Made by a program: the position numbers and the translations under genes
From: CBDBIG01 sp965205845 [NCBI: bacterium]
GTDB taxonomy: Bacteria > SAR324
DNA length: 64,000 nucleotides
NCBI GenBank assembly: GCA_965205845.1
Contig: CBDBIG010000003.1
Span: forward strand, 310,001-374,000
Reading direction: 5' to 3'
Shown here: positions 1 through 9,491 of the stretch, in pieces
Position numbering within the stretch: position 1 is the stretch's first letter
How the letters are laid out: each line of letters opens with the position of its first letter
The notes under the pieces: generated by a model
What the model was told of the DNA's origin: nothing
Databases searched by the model: none
The model's input: the letters and a program-made list of their open reading frames with translations, nothing else

Positions 1-864
1 GACATTGGTGCTAGCAAGGCGCTGCTGGCTTAAACCCAAACCCAGCAAACTGGTGGGGAACTCGGTGATCCAGTCGAAACGAACGCTCCCCTCAACGCCT
101 TCCAAAATGCGGACACTAGGGGCGCTATCGCGTTGGGAAACACGAGGCTGGGCTTGCGCGGTGGGCACACGCAAAGCGATTTGCCAATTGAGGTGGGTCC
201 GCGGATAGCCAATGGGAAAATGCGCAATGACCATTTGGCTCACCAAACTGGGACCCGCTTTTTGCACCTGCAATTGGTGCTGATAGCGGTAGGGTTCTTG
301 TTTTTTAACTGGAAAAGCAAGGCCTATTTGCCAATCCCAAATGAGTTCGTCATCGAAATGCAGCCTAAGCACGCGCTCAAGCATTCCTTGGCTTAACGCA
401 TCAAGGCTTTGGGTTTGCAGGCTTGGCACAATATGAAGCGCCGCTGGGCTGGCACTTGCATGGGGACTCACACTGCCCGTTTGGCGCGCACTTTCGACAT
501 CAAGGCTAAACCCCCATGCCCGCCTTGGAGCATCGCCATAACGCATCTGCAAACGCGTCAAGCTGCGGGTGCGCGAAACTGTGCCCTGGAGTTCGCCCGC
601 CACGGAGTTAGGGTTTTGCGCCAAATAATTGAGCAAAGTACCCTTTTCACCATGGCGATTCACACCACCGGTTTGGCGCTCAAGTACATAGCGAGTCTGA
701 ACACTCCATACCCCAGCGGGCGGCATGGTTTCTGTGCCCCACAGTATTTGTGGTGTTAGCAACAGCCCGCCATACAGCACAATCCACAAAAGGGCCTTAC
801 CCCCCACGGTTGAACGCCATTTCTGCCAAACCTTGCTGCTGAGTTTCGCCGTGCTTTTATGCAC
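1..864 (-). CDS. Exported, probably outer-membrane protein (3' end beyond the window)
   Basis: An uninterrupted reading frame runs on the minus strand from a GTG at 864 past the left edge; 288 codons are visible. After a basic start there is a hydrophobic stretch (ALLWIVLYGGLLL) followed by a plausible signal-peptidase region, so the product is probably exported. The remainder alternates polar and hydrophobic residues and is rich in W/Y/Q, as in beta-barrel or beta-sandwich envelope proteins. I recognise no family. The GTG is the first plausible start downstream of the maf stop, which lies 42 bp upstream on the same strand, so cotranscription with maf is likely. The real start could be another rare codon, because no clear ribosome binding site is visible. 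Confidence 0.6.
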   Translation of the reverse strand, partial: MHKSTAKLSSKVWQKWRSTVGGKALLWIVLYGGLLLTPQILWGTETMPPAGVWSVQTRYVLERQTGGVNRHGEKGTLLNYLAQNPNSVAGELQGTVSRTRSLTRLQMRYGDAPRRAWGFSLDVESARQTGSVSPHASASPAALHIVPSLQTQSLDALSQGMLERVLRLHFDDELIWDWQIGLAFPVKKQEPYRYQHQLQVQKAGPSLVSQMVIAHFPIGYPRTHLNWQIALRVPTAQAQPRVSQRDSAPSVRILEGVEGSVRFDWITEFPTSLLGLGLSQQRLASTNV

Positions 865-905
865 AGGCAGGGTGTGGAAAAGCCATACCCTTTGTTTGCT
901 CTGTA

Positions 906-1526
906 TCACAGGGAAATCCATCCTTTTTGCCACAAACCCCAAAACATATGCTCGATGGGAAAACCGATTACATTCGAATAGGAACCCTCCAGCGATTCCA
1001 GCAACAAACCACCCCAACCTTGCACTTCGTAGGCCCCTGCTTTACCCATGGGTTCACCACTTTGCGCGTACCATGCCAGCCATTTAGGGTCTGCTTGCCT
1101 AAAACGTACTTTGGTTTCCACCTGTGCTTCCTCATACACACCGCTTGGGGCATGTAGTAGGCAGTATCCCGTAATTACCCAATGGGTTTTGCCGCATAAA
1201 GACGTGAGCATAGCATGCGCATCGACGGCATGTTTTGGCTTGCCATACACGCTATTGCCAAAGGCAACCACGGTATCGCCCGCCAAAATAAGGTGCGTGG
1301 GGTGCGTGGGAGCAGCAGCATTTGCTTTAAGACGCGCCAAGCGTGCGGTTAAAGTTTGGGGGGATTCCTTTGCCATGGCGTGCTCATCCACCATAGGGGC
1401 AAACACGCTTGCTTGTAAACCAAAGCGTTCCAGCAGCATTTTGCGCCTTGGCGAAGAAGAAGCCAGGCAAAAGGGTAGGTTTTGCTTAATGGGTGCGTTT
1501 TGCGCAAAAAGGGGAGAGGACGTCAC
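906..1526 (-). CDS. maf: Maf family nucleoside triphosphate pyrophosphatase
   Basis: The 206-aa product matches the Maf family, which hydrolyses non-canonical or pyrimidine NTPs to the monophosphate in the cytoplasm and is linked to septum control. The N-terminal signature LASSSPRRK lies at about residues 21-29, the conserved DEHA at 47-50 and LAGDTVV with the catalytic Asp at about 81-87, followed by GKP. Start is GTG at 1526; the product carries about 20 residues before the signature, longer than usual, and no better internal start is visible. It lies between mrdA (upstream) and the exported-protein gene (downstream) on the same strand. The exact substrate subgroup (dTTP/UTP or m7GTP) cannot be read with confidence. 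Confidence 0.9.
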   Translation of the reverse strand: MTSSPLFAQNAPIKQNLPFCLASSSPRRKMLLERFGLQASVFAPMVDEHAMAKESPQTLTARLARLKANAAAPTHPTHLILAGDTVVAFGNSVYGKPKHAVDAHAMLTSLCGKTHWVITGYCLLHAPSGVYEEAQVETKVRFRQADPKWLAWYAQSGEPMGKAGAYEVQGWGGLLLESLEGSYSNVIGFPIEHMFWGLWQKGWISL

Positions 1527-1696
1527 TTGCTAAAGATCTGCTAAATGGAATGTGTTTTCTAAAAAATGGACAACGATGGGGCCGTTTGCACCCTCATTTG
1601 CGTCTCCCGTTTGGGTGCTTTTCGCAAGTTTACCTTGATAACCGCCTGAGGCGACGTTTTTTTAACCGCAGCCCAAGCCAAACACCCCCTGATACC

Positions 1697-1794
1697 TCCG
1701 AAAAAGGCAACTGTTTTTAATAGCGGCTCAGGCACAAATACCCTTGTGCCTTCGAAAAAAGCAGCATCAAAAAAGATCCCAGGCACAAAAACGT
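1697..1794. repeat. Degenerate tandem duplication and hairpin between mrdA and maf
   Basis: Two imperfect copies about 54 bp apart (from about 1697 and 1751) share a CGAAAAA-rich start and an AGGCACAAA end. An 8-bp inverted repeat with a 6-nt loop (1730-1737 and 1744-1751, AGGCACAA/TTGTGCCT) lies 44 bp past the mrdA stop. It could form an RNA hairpin, but no run of U follows on either strand, so I do not call it a terminator. The rest of 1527-1794 shows no convincing gene. Confidence 0.35.
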
Positions 1795-3741
1795 TTATTG
1801 CGCGACCAACCCAGGGGTGGTTTCGGGTTGGGTGGTGAGCACTTGAATATTTTTGTCGTAAAATTCAAGGATTTTACGCGCCACAGGTGCCGCCACCTCG
1901 CCGCCGCCGCCCTCACCGTGCTCAATCAAGACTAGTACCGATACTCGGGGTGCCTCAAAAGGCGCATACCCCACAAAAAGAGAATGGGGCAATTGATTTT
2001 TATTCAACACCGCACGCCGCCGCGTGAGTGTCCCCGTTCTGCGTCCAACCACCTCGGACGTACCCGTTTTTCCCGCCATCGCAAAATGTTTTGACTGGGC
2101 ACGCAATGCCGTACCTCTGGGGCTGTTGACCGCCGCCCGCATTCCACGGCGAATCAACTCAATGTGCTCAAGGGCAAAAGGCAAGTGCTTTGCCGCGGGC
2201 ACCGCAAGAAGTGAGGGCAACTGCAACTTGGCTAGGCGTACATCATGGGGTAAAGAAAGCCTTGGGGGAACCCACACCCCATCGTTAGCCAAAGCATTCA
2301 CATAATACAACAGTTGGATGGGGGTTACCGTTAGAAAACCTTGCCCAATCGAAACGGGAGCGGTTTCTCCATCAAACCACCTTTCGCCAAAGGTTTTTTG
2401 CTTCCACTCGCGGCTGGGTAACAAGCCTTTTTTTTCACTTTCTAAAGGCACCCCTGTAAGGCTCCCAAAACCCAGCATTTTTGCGTAGCGATGAATGTTG
2501 TTCACCCCCAGTTCCTGGCCTAACTGGTAAAAAAACACATTGCAAGAGCGCGCAATCGCCTGTTTTAGGTTGATTTCACCATGGCCTGTACGCTTCCAAC
2601 AATAGCGCACATCGCGCTTGCCCACCTTAAAATGCCCTGGGCAATTTAACTTGGTTTCAGAGTTAATCACTTTTTCTTCCAGGGCCGCGATCGCAACCGC
2701 CATTTTGAAGGTGGAACCAGGGGGATATTGCCCTTGGACCGCTTTGTTGATGAGGGGTTTGTTTTTATTGGAAACCAATAACTCCCATTCTTTCACCCCC
2801 AGCCCTTCCACAAACAAATTGGGGTCGTATTGGGGCAAACTTACCATGGCCACCATTTCCCCCGTAAGTGGCTTCGTAACCAGCACCACCCCACTGCGCT
2901 CTCCCATCAATTCATAAATGTAGCGCTGCAGGCGCAAATCTAAACTTAAATACAAATCTTGCCCTGGTTGTGGAAGCACGGTTCGACCGATTACTTTTAG
3001 CACGCGTCCTAAATGATCTACCTCCACTTGACGCCCTCCATCAACACCCAGCAAGTGTGTATTCCAAATGCGTTCGACCCCACTGCGCCCCACCACGCGC
3101 CCTGAATGCGTTTGGTTCGCAGGAAGTTCGTGGAGCTCTTTGGGATTAATGCTTCCTACATACCCCACCGCATGAGGCGTTAAAATGCCTTCAGGATAGA
3201 GCCGTTTAAACTCGACCTTAAGCGAAATACCAGAAAGGTCTTCTTGGTAGGTGTCAACAATGTCGGCCACCTTGCGTCCTACATCTTTAAGCAACACCAC
3301 GGGTTTAAACACGGGTCTTGCAGCATTTTTGCGTAAAATGTTTTCAAAGTGCTGCAGCGGAATGTTTGTAAGTTGGGAAAGGTTTTGCAAGGTTTGGTTT
3401 TGGTTGAGAGCGTCCTCACGGGTAAACTGCAACGCAAAAGAGGCGCGGTTATAGGCAATAATGCGCGCATTCCTGTCGTAAATAACCCCGCGGGGGCCTT
3501 CTAATGGGGCAACCCGAATGCGGTTTCCACGCGAAACCTCCTTGTAGTATGAGGCAGAAATGGCTTGCAAGTGAATCAGGCGAAGCACCCATATGACCCC
3601 TAAGCAGGCCAAACAGACCATCATCAAGGCAATCCAGTTGCGAAAACGCGCATTGGCGATGGCTTCAAAAGTATGGAACTTCATAGCGTTGTTCTTTAAA
3701 AACGGGGAGCAGTGCTGTATCAAAGCCATGATGCCCGCCAA
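1795..3741 (-). CDS. mrdA: Penicillin-binding protein 2 (cell elongation transpeptidase)
   Basis: The 648-aa class B PBP cross-links peptidoglycan in the elongasome. One N-terminal membrane segment lies at about residues 36-56, then the PBP dimer domain, then the transpeptidase with all three active-site motifs: STFK (Ser343), SCN (399-401) and KTG (558-560). The Cys pair around CPGH and RYCW before SCN is typical of PBP2. The frame opens with TTG at 3741; ATG at 3729 or 3684 (MKFHTF, directly before the membrane segment) are equally possible starts. mreC, mreD and rodA, its usual neighbours, are absent from the visible flanks. It is divergent from trpB across a 398-bp spacer. Confidence 0.93.
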   Translation of the reverse strand: MAGIMALIQHCSPFLKNNAMKFHTFEAIANARFRNWIALMMVCLACLGVIWVLRLIHLQAISASYYKEVSRGNRIRVAPLEGPRGVIYDRNARIIAYNRASFALQFTREDALNQNQTLQNLSQLTNIPLQHFENILRKNAARPVFKPVVLLKDVGRKVADIVDTYQEDLSGISLKVEFKRLYPEGILTPHAVGYVGSINPKELHELPANQTHSGRVVGRSGVERIWNTHLLGVDGGRQVEVDHLGRVLKVIGRTVLPQPGQDLYLSLDLRLQRYIYELMGERSGVVLVTKPLTGEMVAMVSLPQYDPNLFVEGLGVKEWELLVSNKNKPLINKAVQGQYPPGSTFKMAVAIAALEEKVINSETKLNCPGHFKVGKRDVRYCWKRTGHGEINLKQAIARSCNVFFYQLGQELGVNNIHRYAKMLGFGSLTGVPLESEKKGLLPSREWKQKTFGERWFDGETAPVSIGQGFLTVTPIQLLYYVNALANDGVWVPPRLSLPHDVRLAKLQLPSLLAVPAAKHLPFALEHIELIRRGMRAAVNSPRGTALRAQSKHFAMAGKTGTSEVVGRRTGTLTRRRAVLNKNQLPHSLFVGYAPFEAPRVSVLVLIEHGEGGGGEVAAPVARKILEFYDKNIQVLTTQPETTPGLVAQ

Positions 3742-4139
3742 GGGCTCGGTTGTCTAGTGGGTGCCGAGACACGCTTTTGCACTGGCAAAAATGATGGTTT
3801 TTGTGTGTAAAGGGACACATGTTTTTACACTGGGTATTTTGCCGTTTTTTTTTGAGGCCTTCTTACCGCCATCTATGTCGCCTGGGCAGTGAAAATTTTT
3901 GGAGGCGTGCAGGTTTTTAGCCGACAATGTGATGGGGACGAGGCGATTCATACGCTATGGTCGTTGTGTTTGTCCCATTTGTAGATGTTAAAAAAAAACG
4001 GGTAACGTGCGTTAAGGCAAACGCTCGAGGTTAAGCTTTGCTTATGATAAAAACTGTTATAGTTTGACGTTAGATTGTGTAGTGATGCGTTGTTGTGCAT
4101 ATTCCTCCCCTTTTTTGAACCACCTGGTGCCCACACCCA
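3742..4139. other. Divergent intergenic region between mrdA and trpB
   Basis: A 398-bp AT-rich spacer that must hold promoters for both divergent genes. I see A/T tracts and a small inverted repeat (GTGTAAA/TTTACAC near 3810-3835), but no pair of -35/-10 elements good enough to call and no trp leader peptide with tandem Trp codons. No gene is supported here. Confidence 0.5.
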
Positions 4140-5342
4140 ATGAAATCAGCAACATCCACCGCAAAATTTAACGGTTATTTTGGACAATTTGGCGGCCAAT
4201 TTATTCCCGAAACCTTGGTAACGCCACTCAAGGATTTGACCCGTGCTTTTGAGGCAGCGACGGCAGATCCAAACTTTTGGGATGAAATGCGTTTGCTCCT
4301 TCGCGACTACGTCGGGCGGCCTACTCCATTGTTTTTAGCCAAGCGCTTAACTGCACACTGCGGTGGTGCCCAAATTTACTTGAAGCGTGAAGATTTAAAC
4401 CATACAGGTGCGCATAAGGTGAATAACACCTTGGGTCAGGCTTTGTTAGCCAAACGCTTGGGCAAAAAGCACCTTATTGCCGAAACAGGTGCAGGCATGC
4501 ATGGCGTGGCAACGGCCACGATGGCAGCATTGTTTGGGTTAGAATGCACGGTGTTTATGGGTGCTAAAGACATTGAGCGCCAAGCGCCCAATGTGGCGCG
4601 CATGCGGATGCTAGGCGCTAAGGTCAATGCAGTGAATGCGGGTTCAAAAACCCTCAAAGATGCCATGAACGAAGCCTTGCGCTACTGGGTGGCTGAGATA
4701 GACAATGCTTTTTACGTCATTGGATCGGTGGCAGGGCCGCACCCTTATCCGCTGATGGTGCGCGAGTTTCAGCGTGTGATTGGGGAGGAGGTAAAAAAAC
4801 AAATGGCCCAAAAAACGGGCAGCCTACCCGATTTGCTCATTGCCTGCGTGGGTGGCGGAAGCAATGCGATGGGGCTCTTTGCCACATTTATCGATACCCC
4901 CAGTGTACGCCTGCGCGGTGTTGAAGCGGCGGGTCAAGGCTTAGAAAGCGGTAGGCATTCTGCAGCACTTCATGCAGGCAAAATTGGTGTTTTGCATGGC
5001 AGCAAAAGTTACGTGCTCCAAGATCAAAATGGACAAGTACAAGAAGCGCACTCGATTTCCGCAGGGCTCGACTACCCCGGGGTGGGTCCCGAACACAGTT
5101 ACCTCCAAGATAGCGGGCGGGCGGAGTATGTTGCCATTACAGACGACGAAGCACTGGACGCCTGTTTTGCCCTTTCACGCCTAGAAGGTATTTTGCCCGC
5201 CCTAGAAAGTGCCCATGCCATTGCAGATGCCATGAAGGTCGCCCACGAAATGCCCAGCACAAAAAGCATCGTTGTCAACCTTTCAGGTCGTGGTGATAAA
5301 GACCTTAATAGCATAATGAATGCAAGTCCCGATCGCTTTTAA
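4140..5342 (+). CDS. trpB: Tryptophan synthase beta chain
   Basis: The 400-aa enzyme joins indole and serine to give L-tryptophan, using PLP. The N-terminal [10 protein letters not shown] (about 12-21) is the TrpB signature. The PLP lysine lies in GAHKVNN (Lys93), the catalytic Glu in AETGAG (Glu115), and the glycine-rich phosphate-binding loop GGGSNAMG follows. The length is normal for a type 1 TrpB, which works with TrpA. Start ATG at 4140 gives the standard N-terminus, though no clear Shine-Dalgarno is present. Unusually, trpA and trpF are not next to it; trpD and trpC lie 3 kb downstream, separated by unrelated genes. Confidence 0.97.
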   Translation: MKSATSTAKFNGYFGQFGGQFIPETLVTPLKDLTRAFEAATADPNFWDEMRLLLRDYVGRPTPLFLAKRLTAHCGGAQIYLKREDLNHTGAHKVNNTLGQALLAKRLGKKHLIAETGAGMHGVATATMAALFGLECTVFMGAKDIERQAPNVARMRMLGAKVNAVNAGSKTLKDAMNEALRYWVAEIDNAFYVIGSVAGPHPYPLMVREFQRVIGEEVKKQMAQKTGSLPDLLIACVGGGSNAMGLFATFIDTPSVRLRGVEAAGQGLESGRHSAALHAGKIGVLHGSKSYVLQDQNGQVQEAHSISAGLDYPGVGPEHSYLQDSGRAEYVAITDDEALDACFALSRLEGILPALESAHAIADAMKVAHEMPSTKSIVVNLSGRGDKDLNSIMNASPDRF

Positions 5343-5486
5343 AGCAATATTTTATCCTGATGCTCTCGGTATCGACCACGCTCCTCCAAAAGGCTGATGA
5401 TGAGTGCCCGCGGGAGGTCTTTACCGTTTTAACCCCTTACCGCTTGCATCTTACCCGCCTCCTTTGTGTAATAAACACTGCGGTTG

Positions 5487-5635
5487 CGCTCCCGATCTTT
5501 TTTGCCAGTGGCAAAGCATGGAGACGGGGACACCCGTTTGCGCTGCCGATCTTTTTTGCCAGTGGCAAAGCATGGAGACGGGGACACCCGTTATTTCCAT
5601 GTGGTCGCATAAGCATGGGGACGGGGACAACGGGC
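5487..5635 (+). repeat. 54-bp direct repeat (2 copies plus a partial third)
   Basis: Copies start at 5487 and 5541 and are nearly identical; a shortened third copy of the GCATGGRGACGGGGACA core lies at about 5613-5635. Each full unit contains the inverted repeat TTTGCC-AGT-GGCAAA and the motif GACGGGGACACCCG, which resembles GGGGAC-type repeats often seen near REP-associated Y1 transposases. No such transposase is visible here. The repeat sits between trpB and the deacetylase homologue and keeps a reading frame open upstream of it, but probably is not coding. Confidence 0.75.
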
Positions 5636-5760
5636 ATGCACTTAAGTTTTGGGTGATTTTTGCCATAAATTTGCTTTTTGGGCTTCGAATGTGGTGTAAG
5701 GAAGGCTGGCGTTTTAGAGAATCATCGGGCGGCGGGTGCTGGTTACATCACAAGGGGGCA

Positions 5761-6795
5761 ATGCTAAGAAAAATGATGCGCGTTTTTTATCATCCAAGCG
5801 AGCAGCACTACCGCCCATCGCGCACCTGGTTTCATGGACGCATCGAGCCCAATCCCGAGGTTGTTGCGCGCACCCAAAGCATTTTAAATGCACTGGAACA
5901 ACACCCCAATTTTGCGTTTGAAGAACCCCCTAACCTTGATCCCACAAAAGACCTGCCTTTACTGGCAGAGGTGCACGATGAAGGCTACCTAAACACCTTA
6001 AAAACGGTGTGCGAGAGGCTGGACCCAGAGGAAGAGTTCTTTCCTTTTATGGCACGCCCCGACAAGGCCTTGTTGAAGGTGGCCTACCCCCGTGTGCGCA
6101 TGGGCTATTATGCGGTCGATGGTTCCATGCCCTTATTAACCCGCTCTTTTACCACAGCCTTAGGAGCAGCCGCCAGCGCTTTGGCGGGTGCCAAGGCAGT
6201 GTTATCGGGTGAAAAAGCCGTATACAGTTTGTGCCGTCCCCCGGGGCATCATGCCAGCAGGGCATCGTACAGTGGGTATTGTCTGCTAAACAATGCCGCG
6301 TTGGCCGCGCAGCGTTTGTCTAAGCAGGGCAAAACCGCCATCCTCGACGTTGATTTTCATCATGGTAACGGAGTACAGGAAATTTTTTACGCACGTGAGG
6401 ATGTGCTGTACGCCTCCTTACATGGTGATCCACGCCAAGCTTACCCTTTTATTTTGGGCGATAAAACCGAAACGGGAAACGGGGCAGGCTTGGGTTGCAA
6501 CCATAATTTTCCCCTACCCAAAGGCTGCAATTGGTCTTTGTATGCTCCCGCCTTAGAGGATGCCCTTGAGCGAATTGCCGCGTTTTCTCCCGACTTTCTA
6601 GTGGTAGGCCTTGGCTTTGATACCTATGCCAAAGATCCCATTGGTTTTTTTAAACTTGAGGTGTTGGATTTCGCTGCCATTGGAGCAAGGCTGGCGCAAC
6701 TCCAATGCCCCACCTTGGTGGTCCAAGAGGGGGGCTATTGTGCACCTGAATTGGGGGATTTGGCGGTGGCTTTTTTTAGGGGCTTCGGGCATTAA
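5761..6795 (+). CDS. Histone deacetylase-like amidohydrolase (HDAC/AcuC/APAH superfamily)
   Basis: The 344-aa zinc-dependent deacetylase belongs to the arginase/deacetylase fold; bacterial members remove acetyl or other acyl groups from polyamines, small amides or lysines. Visible are the tandem His motif GHHA after CRPP, the zinc-ligand motif DVDFHHGNG, the second Asp ligand in GFDTYAKDP, and QEGGY near the C-terminus. The frame extends upstream to 5404 through the 54-bp repeat, but the conserved part begins at ATG 5761, which follows AAGGGGG closely, so I place the start there. The substrate is unknown. Its last codons are duplicated just downstream. Confidence 0.88.
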   Translation: MLRKMMRVFYHPSEQHYRPSRTWFHGRIEPNPEVVARTQSILNALEQHPNFAFEEPPNLDPTKDLPLLAEVHDEGYLNTLKTVCERLDPEEEFFPFMARPDKALLKVAYPRVRMGYYAVDGSMPLLTRSFTTALGAAASALAGAKAVLSGEKAVYSLCRPPGHHASRASYSGYCLLNNAALAAQRLSKQGKTAILDVDFHHGNGVQEIFYAREDVLYASLHGDPRQAYPFILGDKTETGNGAGLGCNHNFPLPKGCNWSLYAPALEDALERIAAFSPDFLVVGLGFDTYAKDPIGFFKLEVLDFAAIGARLAQLQCPTLVVQEGGYCAPELGDLAVAFFRGFGH

Positions 6796-6862
6796 GGGGT
6801 TTGGATTTGGGGGGATTTAGCGATGGCTTTTTTTAGGGGCTTCGGGCAAGGGGTTTGGATTT
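6753..6862 (+). repeat. 57-bp tandem duplication of the deacetylase gene's 3' end
   Basis: The segment from 6753, encoding GDLAVAFFRGFGH and the stop, is repeated from about 6810 as GDLAMAFFRGFGQ followed by the same GGGGTTTGGATTT. The second copy lacks the few bases holding the stop. A third, decayed GGATTTGGGGGG start follows. The second copy lies after the stop codon and is presumably untranslated. Confidence 0.85.
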
Positions 6863-7298
6863 GGGGGGGGTGGAGGCTTATTTTGGCTGCCCTTGGCACC
6901 CAACCTGATGCACTTTGCGTTCTTGATGGCTGGTTTTGCGCTCTTGGCAATGGGGGGGCCGCCATAGGCTTGGTTTTTTTTTTAGATGCCCCGCACGCAC
7001 ATAGAAGGCGGGCTTGCATCCCCAAGTTTTGATAGAACTTTTGCTGGCGGGTCCCCAGCACAAAGTGCCATGCTTTTATAAGCCTCATCTTGCGTGCTAA
7101 TCGGCCTTTTAGTAGGGGTCTACGCCCGTTCTGTGCCAATTCTGCGCCAATTGCTATAAGCCAATGCCTTGTGCCAACTCCAACCCCACGTTACACGCAA
7201 AACAACCTGGGGCTGCCATACCTTTGCCCTCGCACTTTGGTTTTGTGGGCATTTGCTGGCAATTATGGGCTTTGCTAAAGTGCGACGTTGTGTTAGAA
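6863..7298. other. Gene-poor spacer before the CcmB-like gene
   Basis: About 430 bp with G-rich stretches (including an 8-G run near 6865) and short low-complexity T runs. Reading frames crossing it show no recognisable protein and no ribosome binding sites. I see nothing else that I can support. Confidence 0.5.
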
Positions 7299-8126
7299 AT
7301 GCGCCGCAAGTACAATCTGCTCTCGGTGGTGTTGTTCTGTGCACTTACCTTGCTCTTGTTGCGCTTTAGCCTGTCTCCCCAAAGCACAAACAATTGGCGT
7401 TTGACTCCCCGTGTATTGGCCCTGGTCCAAGGCAAGGCCGTTTCTGCCCAGCAAAGCCTTGCCTTAAACCCACTGCTTAACCGCCCTTTTCCCACCCGCC
7501 AAGCACTCGTGCAGGCCTTGCGCCAAAGGCTAACAAAGCAGCCGTTAACATCGGCCGCGCTGCTAGCCCTGGTGGGGGCAGTCCAAAATAACCAAGGCGC
7601 ACCCCTGGTGGCAGGCTTGCTGTGGGTAGCCTTGTTGCTCGGGGCTACCCTAAGTTTAAACCGCGCCTTTGAACAAGAACGCGAACAAGGCAGTTTAGAC
7701 ATTTTGCTGCTGGCTCCCGCCTCACGCTGGGTGTTGTATGGCGGGAAAATGCTGGCATGCTTGCTGCGCTTGTTGGTGTTACAGGCAATTTTAACGCCCC
7801 TAACGGCACTGTTTTTTGGGAGCACTCTACACGGGGCTTGGCTGGTATTGTTGCCAGCATTGCTGGGAGGTGCCGTGGGCATTGCCGCTTTGGGTGCCTT
7901 GCTGGGTTGGCTTGCAGCGGAGATCCCAGGGCGCGAGGCCCTGTTACCCATTTTGCTTTACCCACTACTTACCCCTTTGCTACTGGCTGTAGTGCACCTT
8001 ACCCAAGGTGCCTTGCAAGGTTTGCCTTGGCATGAACACTGGCCTTGGTTACGCTTGATGCTGACTTTTGATGCCATGGTGTTGCTTGCGGCTTGGCTGT
8101 TGTTTGAGCACGCCGCGAACGGATAG
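7299..8126 (+). CDS. CcmB-like heme exporter membrane protein
   Basis: The 275-aa integral membrane protein resembles CcmB, the permease of the CcmABC system for cytochrome c maturation. An N-terminal membrane segment (about 6-25) is followed by an unusually long soluble stretch, then FEQEREQGSLDILLLAPAS, which matches the CcmB motif ERxxGSLDxLLLxP, and about five further hydrophobic segments. ATG 7299 (MRRKYN) precedes the first segment; an earlier in-frame GTG at 7290 is possible. Neither ccmA nor ccmC lies next to it. The long first loop and the isolated position make the exact role uncertain; another ABC-2 type permease is possible. Confidence 0.65.
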   Translation: MRRKYNLLSVVLFCALTLLLLRFSLSPQSTNNWRLTPRVLALVQGKAVSAQQSLALNPLLNRPFPTRQALVQALRQRLTKQPLTSAALLALVGAVQNNQGAPLVAGLLWVALLLGATLSLNRAFEQEREQGSLDILLLAPASRWVLYGGKMLACLLRLLVLQAILTPLTALFFGSTLHGAWLVLLPALLGGAVGIAALGALLGWLAAEIPGREALLPILLYPLLTPLLLAVVHLTQGALQGLPWHEHWPWLRLMLTFDAMVLLAAWLLFEHAANG

Positions 8127-8386
8127 AAAAACGCTATGTTTGAGCGTGCTTGTCGCTTGAATGTGCAAAAAACCATGCCATTAAAAACTTGCGGCGAGAT
8201 GCCCAATGCAAAGCCACTTTGTCCCAAAATGGCAAAGTATACGGACCGCTTACCTTGACACAAGGGGTGTTTCGAAAACGGGTTACTTCAAACATTAGAT
8301 GCTTGTATTCATGGCTCCATTGGGTTTATGGTGGCTTCATAGAATCAAGCGAGCGTGATGTAATCCTCTTATGCGTATCGATTTCA

Positions 8387-9418
8387 ATGATGACCTTGGC
8401 CCAACGAACCCTTGCCCAAGTGATGGCGGGTAAGCACTTAAACCATGCCCAGTCCAAAGAGGCCATGGCCGGCCTTATGGCGGGGGAATGGACACCTGCT
8501 CAAATTGGGGCTTACATTGCGGCGTTAAAAATGAAGGGCGAGCAAGTAGAAGAACTCTCTGGTTCCGCCGAGGCGATGCGTGAAGCGGCAGTATGGACCC
8601 CTATAGCACAGCGTCCCATACTCGACGTGGTCGGCACAGGGGGCGATGGCGTGGGCACGGTGAATGTTTCGACCCTAGCTGCGCTGTTGTGCGCTGCGGC
8701 AGGTGTGGCTGTAGCCAAACACGGCAACAAGGCCATTACAGGGCAGTGCGGGAGTGCAGATGTGTTAGAGCATTTGGGGGTAGCACTAAAAGCAGAAGCC
8801 AAATACGCCATGAAGGGCATTGATGCGGTCGGTTTTGCTTTTTTGTTTGCACCCATGTTTCACCCTGCCATGCGTCATGCAGCAGTGCCACGGCGTGAGA
8901 TTGGCGTGCCCAGCATGTTTAATTCCCTAGGTCCCCTGACCAACCCCGCGCGGGCAGAATGGATGCTGTTAGGGGTAAGCAAACAACAAGACGCCATGCG
9001 TTTTGCCCAAGTACTACAACGCATGGGCTGTCAACGTGGGTTGGTGGTGCATGGTATGGATGGCTTGGATGAAGTAAGTTTGTGTGGCCCCACGCTTTTG
9101 CTTGAGGTAACTCCTGACCGCATTGCTGAAAGCAGCATCACGCCGCAAGAAATGGGTTTAACCCCTTGTTCCTTGCCCGATTTGCAGTTGCCTAACCGCC
9201 AAGGCATTCTTGATGCTGCCAGCGCTATTGTCGAAGGCAAGGATACCGATTCTCCTCATGTTAACTTGGTTTTGTTGAATGCAGGAACTGCATTGTATGT
9301 GGCACAACGGGAACCCAGCATTGCCAAAGGGGTTTTACTGGCTAAAGCCGTGCTACGTGATGGCGGTTTAAAAACGATGTTACAAAAAACCGCTGCCTAC
9401 ACCCAAAATGCCCCTTAG
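8387..9418 (+). CDS. trpD: Anthranilate phosphoribosyltransferase
   Basis: This enzyme attaches phosphoribose from PRPP to anthranilate in tryptophan synthesis. GTGGDG (about 83-88) is the PRPP-binding loop, followed by KHGNK and the conserved GSADVLEHLG. PRREIGVPSMFNSLGPLTNPA is the anthranilate-binding and domain-linking region. The frame is open from 8150, but ATG 8387 (or 8390) gives a 343-aa protein of normal size that starts just before the helical domain. trpC follows after 73 bp on the same strand, so the two probably form a transcription unit. trpG and trpE are not here. Confidence 0.95.
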   Translation: MMTLAQRTLAQVMAGKHLNHAQSKEAMAGLMAGEWTPAQIGAYIAALKMKGEQVEELSGSAEAMREAAVWTPIAQRPILDVVGTGGDGVGTVNVSTLAALLCAAAGVAVAKHGNKAITGQCGSADVLEHLGVALKAEAKYAMKGIDAVGFAFLFAPMFHPAMRHAAVPRREIGVPSMFNSLGPLTNPARAEWMLLGVSKQQDAMRFAQVLQRMGCQRGLVVHGMDGLDEVSLCGPTLLLEVTPDRIAESSITPQEMGLTPCSLPDLQLPNRQGILDAASAIVEGKDTDSPHVNLVLLNAGTALYVAQREPSIAKGVLLAKAVLRDGGLKTMLQKTAAYTQNAP

Positions 9419-9491
9419 AAAACGCTAAAGGCTTAAGCATGGCCTTGATAACCAAAAAACCTTTAAAACCACAACACGCATTCTTTTTGTT

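Noticed and set aside
5493-5516. Hairpin TTTGCC-AGT-GGCAAA as a terminator of trpB
   Set aside because: The T run precedes the stem on the plus strand and becomes an A run after it on the minus strand, so the geometry is wrong for intrinsic termination in either direction.
5404-5760. N-terminal extension of the deacetylase homologue
   Set aside because: The extension is encoded by the 54-bp repeat and spacer and is Cys/Trp-rich without family resemblance. The conserved protein starts at ATG 5761 behind AAGGGGG.
8255-8260. TTGACA as -35 element of trpD
   Set aside because: No acceptable -10 hexamer lies 16-18 bp downstream; the nearest T/A-rich hexamer is 22 bp away.
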